A DNA stretch of 64,000 nt from NCBI RefSeq assembly GCF_016508585.1, contig NZ_JADVOP010000016.1:24867-88866 (forward strand). Direction: 5' to 3'. This DNA is from Acinetobacter baumannii. Its GTDB lineage: Bacteria > Pseudomonadota > Gammaproteobacteria > Pseudomonadales > Moraxellaceae. Shown here piece by piece: positions 38,996 to 46,563 of the stretch. Made by a program: the position numbers and the translations under genes. Under the pieces are notes generated by a model that did not search any database, was not told the origin of the DNA, and worked only from the letters and a program-made list of their open reading frames with translations. The stretch's first letter is position 1. Every line of letters begins with the position of its first letter.

Positions 38996-39016
38996 TGTTT
39001 GAGATTATTAAACAAT
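38994..39016. promoter_or_regulatory. Probable LysR-regulator binding site over the regulator start codon
   Basis: ATTGTTT and AAACAAT are 7-base inverted arms separated by 9 bases, containing the T-N11/13-A pattern of LysR boxes. The site covers the LysR start and lies 68 bp upstream of the MFS start. Confidence 0.6.
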
Positions 39017-39083
39017 GATTTTACTGCGCATGCATCGACAATAAAAGCACAGCAACGTACGCTCCATGACCTTGGAGGTTACA

Positions 39084-40436
39084 ATGTCTTATCGTTATAA
39101 AATAGCAACCATGTTTTTACTTGGGTTCTTTATTGACTGCATCAATATATTTATGTCAGCGATCGCCCTACCGAATATAGCAATAATATTTTCAGTTTCT
39201 CCTTCCATGACTGCATGGGTGAGCAATGCCTATATTCTCGGTTTGGTCTTGATCATGCCGATCAGTTTATGGCTCTCAAGCCTAATGGGATACAGAAAGC
39301 TACTCTGTTTTTCAATGTTACTGTTTTCAATCAGTATCTGTTTTATTGGGTTGAGCACATCCATTTATAGTTTAATTTTTTGGCGCTTCGTTCAAGGTTT
39401 GGCAGGCGGATTATTAATTCCTGTTGGACAGGCGTTGGTATTTGGTCTATTTCCACATCATGAACGACAGCGGATCTCCACCTTGATTATGGCAATCGCC
39501 TTAATTGCTCCTGCATTTTCCCCAACATTGGGAGGAATCATAGTGGATACCCTTTCATGGCGCTGGGTTTTTTTTTCAAATCTTCCATTTTCGTTACTGA
39601 CTGCATGCCTAGCGTGGTGTTGGGTCAGAGATGCGCCACGTCAGTCCGATCCACAACCTGATTTTAAAGGCATGATTCTCATCAATATCGGGCTGTTATG
39701 TCTATTGCTGTCATTTTCATTCTATACAGATCTGCATCATATTTTCTTTGCGATCACAAGCTTCTCAATTTCAGTCTTGATGCTTGTTGTTTATTTACGC
39801 CATTCAGCGCACTCTCATGCTCCCATTCTCAATCTGCAATTATTAAAGAATTCTAATTTACGGACGGCATTTATTGTTTATTATGCAGTACCTGGCATTT
39901 TTACAGGCGTGAATTTACTCAATATTTTTAATTTACAACTCAATCTTGGATTTAATGCCAAACAAACAGGGTTGTTTATGGTGCTCTATGCAGCAGGGGC
40001 ATTGATCTGCATGACAAGTGGCGGGCTTCTCTACCACCGCTTTGGTAAAAAGGTATTGTTTGTGATCGGAATCACCCTGCATAGCTTAGGCATAGGGCTG
40101 TTATTTTGGGTAAGCCATGCAGATGATCTAATTCCATTATTTCTTGCATATTTGCTGATGGGCATGGGAGGCGGTCTAAGCGCCAATATCGCACAAATCA
40201 GTTCACTTGAAGGTTTTACTGGTCAAGATTTATTACAAGGAAGTGTGCTGTGGAACATCAATCGCCAAGTGGCTTTTAGCGTTGGTACGGTAGTTCTTCT
40301 TTCTATCTTTAGTGCCTTGCCCATCTCAAATCGCTTACTGCATTACCAATATACTTTTCTCATCGCAGCACTTTTGTGCGCAATCGCTTTAATTTTTGTT
40401 TGGAAGGAAAAGCCGCATGAACCACCCAATCAATGA
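39084..40436 (+). CDS. MFS transporter, DHA2-like (drug:H+ antiporter)
   Basis: About 450 residues with roughly fourteen hydrophobic segments, the length class of DHA2 drug exporters. MSAIALPNIAIIFSVSPSMTAWVSNAYILG at the N-terminus and RFVQGLAGGLLIPVGQAL are characteristic. ATG at 39084 is chosen because GGAGG lies five bases upstream; the ATG at 39066 precedes that site. It is divergent from a LysR gene and overlaps the start of a small gene at 40417. Substrate unknown. Confidence 0.87.
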   Translation: MSYRYKIATMFLLGFFIDCINIFMSAIALPNIAIIFSVSPSMTAWVSNAYILGLVLIMPISLWLSSLMGYRKLLCFSMLLFSISICFIGLSTSIYSLIFWRFVQGLAGGLLIPVGQALVFGLFPHHERQRISTLIMAIALIAPAFSPTLGGIIVDTLSWRWVFFSNLPFSLLTACLAWCWVRDAPRQSDPQPDFKGMILINIGLLCLLLSFSFYTDLHHIFFAITSFSISVLMLVVYLRHSAHSHAPILNLQLLKNSNLRTAFIVYYAVPGIFTGVNLLNIFNLQLNLGFNAKQTGLFMVLYAAGALICMTSGGLLYHRFGKKVLFVIGITLHSLGIGLLFWVSHADDLIPLFLAYLLMGMGGGLSANIAQISSLEGFTGQDLLQGSVLWNINRQVAFSVGTVVLLSIFSALPISNRLLHYQYTFLIAALLCAIALIFVWKEKPHEPPNQ

Positions 40437-40809
40437 AGCTTTAAAAAATATTGTAGACCTACATATTTGGATTGAAGATGTATTTACCAATCCCAATGCA
40501 CAAGACAGCTTAAAAAAGCTTTTATCGAGTTTTGATCAAAATTTTAAAATGATCACAGTTCAGGGGCATTGTATTTCTTTGGCAGAAGTCAGCACTTTAT
40601 TTCGTGAAAATATCGGCAAAAAATCTGCGTTAAACATTACTATTTCAAATGCTACTCCCTTATTTGAAGCTGAAAACCAGTATTGGATTCAATATCATGA
40701 GCATCAGCAGACTCCAGATCATACACAGTTAAGAATTTCAACTGCCTGTATCAGAGTTGAATCTGGAAAATGTTATTGGCAATATCTACATGAAACTTTG
40801 GTTCAATAA
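40417..40809 (+). CDS. Small NTF2-like/DUF4440-type protein, unknown function
   Basis: About 130 residues, soluble. Helical N-terminus followed by curved-sheet-like strands (QYWIQYHEHQQ, LRISTACIRVESGKCYWQYLHET) reminiscent of SnoaL/NTF2-like folds; this is a visual guess. It starts inside the end of the MFS transporter gene (20-bp overlap) with AAGGA before the ATG, so it is translationally linked to the exporter and likely part of the same response. Exact role unknown. Confidence 0.65.
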   Translation: MNHPINEALKNIVDLHIWIEDVFTNPNAQDSLKKLLSSFDQNFKMITVQGHCISLAEVSTLFRENIGKKSALNITISNATPLFEAENQYWIQYHEHQQTPDHTQLRISTACIRVESGKCYWQYLHETLVQ

Positions 40810-40988
40810 ATGTGACACAATGCTTGAGCGCCATAGCGACTGGCTTTAAGTGGTGAAACAACAGACGCAATTACTGTCGTTTCACCGCAATACCAGGCAA
40901 CTGCTTTGATCTAAGAATTGTTCTGACACCAGCAGAATCATGACAGCTCAAACAAATCCGTCATCACAGATGTGTGGAAACGATCAAA

Positions 40989-41522
40989 TTAACCCGCAGC
41001 CACTTCTTCAGTGATCCATTGTTGTAATTTGCGCGGGAGGTTTTTGGTGTTTTCATCAAAACCAAAATATTCTACACCATCATAAGAACTCATTAATGCC
41101 ATAATTTTACCTGTTTTGGTATTCACAGCGATTACTGCTTTACTTGCACCGGCACCTTTAGGGTCATAACCGCTTCCAACCAACCAGTCACCCTCACGTT
41201 GCATTGGACTAGATACCACGAGTGATTGTTTTACATGAGTGTATTGTTTACCGGTGATCTGTTGAAACTTTTTTTTCCAAGGTTCTGCTTGAATCACATC
41301 ATAAGGCAATTTTCCATCTGGTTTTACCATACCCGCAGTAGCTACTGGACGTGTTCCACAGTGTTTTTTGATTTCAGCTTCATAACCGATATTGCCCACC
41401 TCTTGCACATTGACACTGCGACCAGCTTTATCGGCACATTGCTCCCATTGCTGCAAGGTTTTTGCCTGTGCAAGCACTGGAATACTCAACAGAGCAGCCA
41501 GTAAAAAAGTGATTTTTTTCAT
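40989..41522 (-). CDS. Hypothetical periplasmic protein
   Basis: A 177-residue protein with a signal peptide (LLAALLSIPVLAQA-KT). Two cysteines occur in the mature N-terminal half (EQCADKAGR and KKHCGTRP) and could form a disulfide; the C-terminal half resembles a small alpha/beta fold (AVIAVNTKTGKIMALMSS). No family recognised. It follows the exported-protein gene at 41553 by 30 bp on the same strand, so the two probably form an operon. Confidence 0.72.
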   Translation of the reverse strand: MKKITFLLAALLSIPVLAQAKTLQQWEQCADKAGRSVNVQEVGNIGYEAEIKKHCGTRPVATAGMVKPDGKLPYDVIQAEPWKKKFQQITGKQYTHVKQSLVVSSPMQREGDWLVGSGYDPKGAGASKAVIAVNTKTGKIMALMSSYDGVEYFGFDENTKNLPRKLQQWITEEVAAG

Positions 41523-41552
41523 CCTTATTTATCCTTGTCTTCACTATGTAAT

Positions 41553-42005
41553 TTAATAACCAGATTTCTTCACCAATCTGGGTGCTTCAGCTTTTTTAAC
41601 AGAAATTAATTTTGCAGTATCAAAACCTTCACTCTCGCCCTTATACACTGCATAATCACCGACAGTCACAGTGGCATGACCTGTATAACCCTCATACCCC
41701 TCTTTAGGCTTTTTATTGATTTTAAAAGCCTTGATTGCTTGATTGGTCTGATTAAAACAGAACCAGCGTGAACGTTGATCATGGGCACTACGCGGAATTA
41801 ATTGATCTGATGGCATATAAGGGTGAAAGCAGACGACATCACCTAAAACCTCATCCTCAAAATAATATGAATACTCCCCGCTGAGTGTGATTTGACCTGT
41901 ATATTGATCAAATTCACCTTGACTGCTTTTTAACTTTAACCCTTCTGCATCTGCAAGCAATGGCAAGCTCAACAGTGCAGTGAGTAGAACAATTTTGATT
42001 TTCAT
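41553..42005 (-). CDS. Hypothetical periplasmic protein
   Basis: A 150-residue protein with a signal peptide very like that of its downstream neighbour (MKIKIVLLTALLSLPLLADA). The mature region is beta-rich with two cysteines (DVVCFHPYMPS, RWFCFNQTN). It opens with KSSQGEFDQYTGQITLSGEYSYYF, typical of small exported beta-sandwich proteins. Not recognised. First gene of a two-gene unit with the protein at 40989. Confidence 0.72.
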   Translation of the reverse strand: MKIKIVLLTALLSLPLLADAEGLKLKSSQGEFDQYTGQITLSGEYSYYFEDEVLGDVVCFHPYMPSDQLIPRSAHDQRSRWFCFNQTNQAIKAFKINKKPKEGYEGYTGHATVTVGDYAVYKGESEGFDTAKLISVKKAEAPRLVKKSGY

Positions 42006-42624
42006 TCTATTAATCCTTGAACTCGTTATATGTTGAAGAGAAACACTCGATCTTTAATACAGGATGACCGAATAATCTTTGATTGTGCACTGGATGCAAT
42101 GCACTTGTAAGTCATTTAAGTCTGAACGCTGCACCTCACTTCAACTAACAATAGTTGATCTGTAAAGCAAAAACCTTCAGATACTCTGTAAAACACTTCA
42201 ACATAAAACTTTAAAAATTAAATGCTTTTTATATAAAAAACACTCCTATACAGCCAACACAGCTTGCTTTTTATGCTGAAAGAGATATGTATATTTTATT
42301 CAAAGTTCAAACTTAGAACAAAACTTCTGCTTATTTTTCAGCAAGTCACTTTCTATTCATATCCTTTTTTTGTAAATCTTATTCAGACTTAGGTCAAAAT
42401 ACACAATATAGATTAACATCAATAGAATTTAATCATATGAAAAATCATTTCAAAAAATATAATGAATGATCAAAAACTTTATTTACTTATTTATTGAAAT
42501 ATTGTGCAATTACGTTCAGTATCAGTTCAATAATATGCACATGCTTCAATATTATTTTTGGCCAATCCTGCTGAAATAAAAACAACATTCTTATTCAATC
42601 AAAATATACGAGGTTGAAAAATTC
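42006..42624. other. Long AT-rich intergenic region without a gene
   Basis: About 620 bp between divergent genes encoding exported proteins. Both strands have frequent stops. I see an imperfect inverted repeat GTGCA-N10-TGCAC near 42090 but no terminator, tRNA or repeat pair. It is unusually long for this genome and may hold an unannotated small RNA or long leaders. Confidence 0.45.
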
Positions 42625-43074
42625 ATGCAATGGAATAAATTATCCATAAAACCAATTTTCGGCTTAGCAGTCTTGCCGTTGCTTCTATCAGCCTGCCAAT
42701 CAAACAATGTAAATAAAGTGGTTAGAGATTTATCTTCACCAGAAGGTCGTTATCATGTTCAGGTACTTCAATGTCGTGAAAACGATGTGATGTTTGGTGG
42801 CGCAACTCAGGTCCAGGTGTCCGTACTTAAAAAAGGCGAAACTGAAAAATGCCGAGCTGCTTTAAATGCAATCAATCAATTTTCAGTCAATACCATCGAC
42901 TTTGGCAATCAAAATAATGCCTTAGAATTGGAATGGTTGTCTGAGAATAAGCTAAGAGCATGGCATCGAAGCTTCGCAAAAAATCCAAATAAAAACTTTA
43001 TTGGACCCTATTCATCGTTAAATCGTAATGATTCACCCGTACATGTTATTTTCTCACCTGTGTCTGATCAATAG
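42625..43074 (+). CDS. Hypothetical lipoprotein
   Basis: A 149-residue predicted lipoprotein; the leader ends in LLLSACQSNN with the lipobox cysteine at about residue 24. The mature part is beta-rich with two further cysteines (VLQCREND, TEKCRAAL). No family recognised. It stands alone after a long non-coding region and converges on the OprB-like porin gene. A GAGG stretch lies before the ATG. Confidence 0.72.
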   Translation: MQWNKLSIKPIFGLAVLPLLLSACQSNNVNKVVRDLSSPEGRYHVQVLQCRENDVMFGGATQVQVSVLKKGETEKCRAALNAINQFSVNTIDFGNQNNALELEWLSENKLRAWHRSFAKNPNKNFIGPYSSLNRNDSPVHVIFSPVSDQ

Positions 43075-43189
43075 CTTCGTCATTTTGAACGTCAACCTAT
43101 TGCGCTATAGATAAAAACCAGCTACGACTTTTAAGCTACACAAAATGCAGGGATTGCTGCTCTAAATTTCAGATTTAAAACGCGATTTA

Positions 43190-44452
43190 CTAAAAGTTTA
43201 TCTTTGTACCCAGAGCAAAAACCCAAGCATTGTCTGTATTCTTTGTCGCACCAGGATGAACAATATATTGTAAGCTAGGACGTAACATCAGCCACTTTGC
43301 AGGATTGTAACTATAATTTAATTCAATATTGTATTCCGCATCAGCATTAAATTGTGCCTTACCTTCAGTAAAACGGTCATTGAGATGAATTCGGTTGAGA
43401 CCAAAACCTAGATTATCTTCAGGGTGACTGATGAAAACTCCATAGTATTTGAGACCGATCTGCTGAGAATGATCAACCTTGTTGGTATTGCGGTTATGAA
43501 AAGTAAAATTTGCAAAGCTGTGCAAACCCTGTTTTCCAGAACCCATCGACGTGAGTTGCTGATCAAAGTTGAACCACGCGCCATACGTATGATTTTCACC
43601 CTGCCCCGTTCGAATGTTTTTTTGATTTTTAAGGTCATCCGCACTGTTGTACATTGCACCTATGCGATATGTTCCTGCCAATCCATTGATGAAAGATCTG
43701 GGTTGCCAGATCACTTCTATCGGAATCGTCACACCATCCGCTTGATCTGTATTGAGGTTCCAACCATGCCGCTCTAAAGCATTTTGTGAGTTGTATTCGT
43801 ATACACCGATTTGGGCAGAAAGTTCTGGCTGAAGTTGGTATTTAATACGGCCACCCCATTGAGAAATCGGTGAATTGTACCAAATACCACTCTGCCACTT
43901 GCCCATCTGTGCGGCACAAAATGAATTATTTTGAAACTCACATGACATCACATTAAAATCAGTCCCTATTCCCAAACGTCCCAATTTGATGCTGAGTCCA
44001 TAATCTTTGAAGTTCTTTTCTAGAGAAAACTCCGTCAGACGACTTTTACTGTTACCACGACCATAATTTGCTTGTACATTGGCAATTTGCGGTGCAGTTG
44101 GATCAGAAATATCTTCCGAGGACAAGCTTTGTCCTTGCCGAGCAGTGATTGTTGCTCGCAGACTTAACCCAGTCAAATTTGCCAATTTCTCCAGATCTAA
44201 AGTTGAACCGATCAAGAGTTGACTCGCATACTTTGGGGAATGCCCCGAATCGTACCCCCCATCAGCCAAATAAGCCGTATCAATCATCAGATTGGAATCA
44301 AATTTAATACCTTGATTTAAAAGCTCAGTCCGTTTCCCTTGCCAGTCACCCAATAAATATGGACTATTTTTATTAAGCATAAGCCCAGCAGCATGTAATT
44401 GTGTGATAAGCAAAGAAAACAAAGGGATAGAAGTTTTAAGTAAATTTGACAT
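43190..44452 (-). CDS. oprB: OprB-family carbohydrate porin
   Basis: A 420-residue outer-membrane protein with a signal peptide and a body of amphipathic beta-strands ending in F (FALGTKINF). The N-terminal GDWQGKRTELLNQGIKFDSNLMIDTAY is the OprB signature (PF04966). Such porins admit sugars or small organic acids across the outer membrane. No sugar-metabolism gene is adjacent, so the substrate is not clear from context. The gene stands alone on the minus strand. Confidence 0.88.
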   Translation of the reverse strand: MSNLLKTSIPLFSLLITQLHAAGLMLNKNSPYLLGDWQGKRTELLNQGIKFDSNLMIDTAYLADGGYDSGHSPKYASQLLIGSTLDLEKLANLTGLSLRATITARQGQSLSSEDISDPTAPQIANVQANYGRGNSKSRLTEFSLEKNFKDYGLSIKLGRLGIGTDFNVMSCEFQNNSFCAAQMGKWQSGIWYNSPISQWGGRIKYQLQPELSAQIGVYEYNSQNALERHGWNLNTDQADGVTIPIEVIWQPRSFINGLAGTYRIGAMYNSADDLKNQKNIRTGQGENHTYGAWFNFDQQLTSMGSGKQGLHSFANFTFHNRNTNKVDHSQQIGLKYYGVFISHPEDNLGFGLNRIHLNDRFTEGKAQFNADAEYNIELNYSYNPAKWLMLRPSLQYIVHPGATKNTDNAWVFALGTKINF

Positions 44453-44494
44453 TGCTTTACCTTAAATTTTGTTATTTCGTTATAAAACAGATTG

Positions 44495-44873
44495 TTAATG
44501 ATCACCTTGGTGATCTTTAAAATACTGTTCAATTTGTCGCTTGGATAAAAACCATAAAACCGCAATCATGCCAAGTATCAACAATGTGAGTTTGCTATCG
44601 ATAAAACTCAGAAAAATGGATATCCCATATAGAATGGATGAGATCCATAATTTACGACCTGTACCCAATCATTGAGCTATCCTTGAATGTTGGTCTTATT
44701 GCTCAAACAATGTGGTTTCCAACACGCAATAAGCCACTGAATACATAAACAAAAACCGTAAGTGGAGGTCAATAAGCTGCATAATCGATATATGCAGACC
44801 AAGCTGTTGGCAGTGGAATCATGGTTGACCAGAAGATGCCAATACTGATTGTGTCCGAGCAAAACTTATCCAT
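44495..44873 (-). pseudogene. Decayed TMEM175-like (DUF1211) channel gene
   Basis: Pieces of a TMEM175-type membrane protein survive on the minus strand. A strong ribosome binding site (AAGGAGGGAGGTC) precedes ATG 44873, which opens a 34-codon frame with SIGIFW and IPLPTAWSAY and stops with TGA at 44769. Immediately beyond it, in the same frame, comes PPLTVFVYVFSGLLRVGNHIV and another stop. A last frame (44668-44495) reads RKLWISSILYGISIFLSFI then LILGMIAVLWFLSKRQIEQY, matching the C-terminal helix pair of the family. Large internal deletions are implied. The assignment is by eye from helix patterns. Confidence 0.55.
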
Positions 44874-44884
44874 GACCTCCCTCC

Positions 44885-45592
44885 TTAGTTCGGTTGAACA
44901 AATCTCTGTTTCGCAGCAAGGTAAGACAAATACAGAACAGGTGCGACAAAGAAAGCGACACTCCAAAAATCTAAATACACGTATAAAAATGCCCCCAAAA
45001 ATGCGCCGATGACAAAACCCATTACAATACTGAAACTATGTTGTAGCTTCTGCATATTGCTATCACTGCGATCTCTAAAATAGTTGGAAATATCGATACC
45101 CAACTGAGTGGTATTCCCAGTCATCATGGTGCTTGGACTGATATGTTTAATTAAGGTTTTACTCGAAGTATTTCGGATTGCCAAAGCAATCAACCCCAAG
45201 CCCCCCGTGATAGCCACAGTGACATTATTGGCATCTTTAAAGGGCTCAAAATATAGTCCCGCCAACATAAAACCTGTTAAGAAAATGGCTTCACCCAAAA
45301 ACAAATAACTCAAGGTCGTATGTTTTTGTACACTCCGATCAATCCAATATTTCGTTATGGCAACAGTTAAAATAAATAAGGGAATTGCACCTAATTTAAT
45401 CCAAATTCCCGGTCCACCTTTTACCCAAGCGGCTCCAGCCAATACCAAGTTGCCTGTCACATGAGCTGTAAAAAAACCAAAAAGTGCAATAAACCCAATG
45501 GTATCGACTGCACCACCGACAATCGTCAATAACAGAGGATCTCTACAGCTTTTCCAGAATCCTGGAGCTGCCGGGTTGTGTATATTTTCCAT
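44885..45592 (-). CDS. YoaK/DUF1275 membrane protein (paralogue 1)
   Basis: A 235-residue polytopic protein with about six transmembrane segments and the DUF1275 hallmarks GAVDTIGFIALFGFFTAHVTGNLVLAG and SPSTMMTGNTTQLGID. Function of the family is unknown. It follows a second DUF1275 gene by about 50 bp and ends 11 bp before the start of the decayed TMEM175-like gene, so it is part of a membrane-protein cluster. Confidence 0.87.
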   Translation of the reverse strand: MENIHNPAAPGFWKSCRDPLLLTIVGGAVDTIGFIALFGFFTAHVTGNLVLAGAAWVKGGPGIWIKLGAIPLFILTVAITKYWIDRSVQKHTTLSYLFLGEAIFLTGFMLAGLYFEPFKDANNVTVAITGGLGLIALAIRNTSSKTLIKHISPSTMMTGNTTQLGIDISNYFRDRSDSNMQKLQHSFSIVMGFVIGAFLGAFLYVYLDFWSVAFFVAPVLYLSYLAAKQRFVQPN

Positions 45593-45641
45593 GTTCTACT
45601 CGTCATTGAATAAATAATAGGGTGAGTGTTGGCTCACAGTG

Positions 45642-46319
45642 CTAGGCTTTTTTATAATTTTCCCGGTTGAAATAAATGACTATCAACAACAATGGAGGAA
45701 AGACAAATAACCACAGCAATGCAAATTTATACAGGATTGCAGCCACTGCACATCCAAAAGCAAAGCTCAACATTGTTGGAAGAATCGGATCAATACGTTG
45801 CCGAATCTGATATTTTTCTTCCTCAGAGCGTTTGGAAAACAGTTCAGCAATATTTAACATTAATTGTGTGGTAGACCCCGTCATGACCGTGGTTGGAGAT
45901 TCTTTAGCCCAATGGATACGATGCATAGCATTTTGAATTGCCATCGCCGCGACCAATAGCATACCAACCGTAAAGCTCATAGCCGTATCGTACTTTGGAA
46001 AAGGCAGATAAAAATAAGTGCATACTGCGACAATGCTAAAAAGTAACAACATCGTTTTAAGAAAAAAACGATAAGAACTGTTTTGGCGTGACACAAACCT
46101 TTGATCAATCACTTTGACCAGTAAAACGGTGATGCAGAACATCGGCAATGCAGCCAGTTTCGCCCATGCACCCGTTTGACTTTCGGAAACCAAAGCCGCC
46201 CCCAAAGTAACAAAGTTACCTGTAACATGTGCAGAAAACAGCCCATGCAAAGCAAGGAAGCTTGCTGTATCGACATAACCTGCATTGAAACTTAACAACT
46301 TACTGAGCTTAAATTGCAT
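45642..46319 (-). CDS. YoaK/DUF1275 membrane protein (paralogue 2)
   Basis: A 225-residue polytopic protein homologous to the next gene: NAGYVDTASFLALHGLFSAHVTGNFVTLGA and SPTTVMTGSTTQLMLN are the same two conserved stretches. About six transmembrane helices. It begins 19 bp after the XapX gene, so XapX and the two DUF1275 genes are likely co-transcribed. Function unknown. Confidence 0.87.
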   Translation of the reverse strand: MQFKLSKLLSFNAGYVDTASFLALHGLFSAHVTGNFVTLGAALVSESQTGAWAKLAALPMFCITVLLVKVIDQRFVSRQNSSYRFFLKTMLLLFSIVAVCTYFYLPFPKYDTAMSFTVGMLLVAAMAIQNAMHRIHWAKESPTTVMTGSTTQLMLNIAELFSKRSEEEKYQIRQRIDPILPTMLSFAFGCAVAAILYKFALLWLFVFPPLLLIVIYFNRENYKKA

Positions 46320-46338
46320 TGTTTATCATCGTCCATGG

Positions 46339-46503
46339 TTAGGATAATAAATTTTTAATCATCGGCATAAGCTGCTCACCAATGACCATTCCCAACAAAC
46401 CACATAATGCAACGAATGGTGGCGCCGGCGATTTTACATTCAACAGGTAATACAATACGCCCACCAACAAGCCAACAGCTAAAGAGATGAAATAAATTTT
46501 CAT
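46339..46503 (-). CDS. XapX domain protein
   Basis: A 54-residue protein with two hydrophobic helices: KIYFISLAVGLLVGVLYYLL and then the conserved SPAPPFVALCGLLGMVIGEQ of the XapX (DUF1427) domain. ATG at 46503 follows GGGGAG; upstream in-frame codons are not family-like. Function unknown, but XapX proteins are often encoded beside amidohydrolases and isochorismatase-like hydrolases, as here. A hairpin sits immediately before its ribosome binding site. Confidence 0.85.
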   Translation of the reverse strand: MKIYFISLAVGLLVGVLYYLLNVKSPAPPFVALCGLLGMVIGEQLMPMIKNLLS

Positions 46504-46518
46504 AGCATTCTCCCCAAT

Positions 46519-46554
46519 AAAACGCCATCTCATTTCAGTGAGATGGCGTTTTTT
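46519..46554. terminator. Terminator after the amidohydrolase gene, abutting the XapX ribosome binding site
   Basis: AAAACGCCATCTCA pairs with TGAGATGGCGTTTT (14 bp, 6-base loop). On the minus strand it lies 10 bp after the amidohydrolase stop and about 15 bp before the XapX start codon. Confidence 0.85.
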
Positions 46555-46563
46555 AGGTGGGTG

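Noticed and set aside
42006..42624. Possible small RNA or hidden gene in the longest empty region
   Set aside because: No ORF, clear promoter pair or terminator could be identified by eye; only described as intergenic.
44677..44862. A 61-codon minus-strand ORF between oprB and DUF1275
   Set aside because: It is a shifted reading frame across the decayed TMEM175-like gene; family-like helix patterns appear in a different frame.
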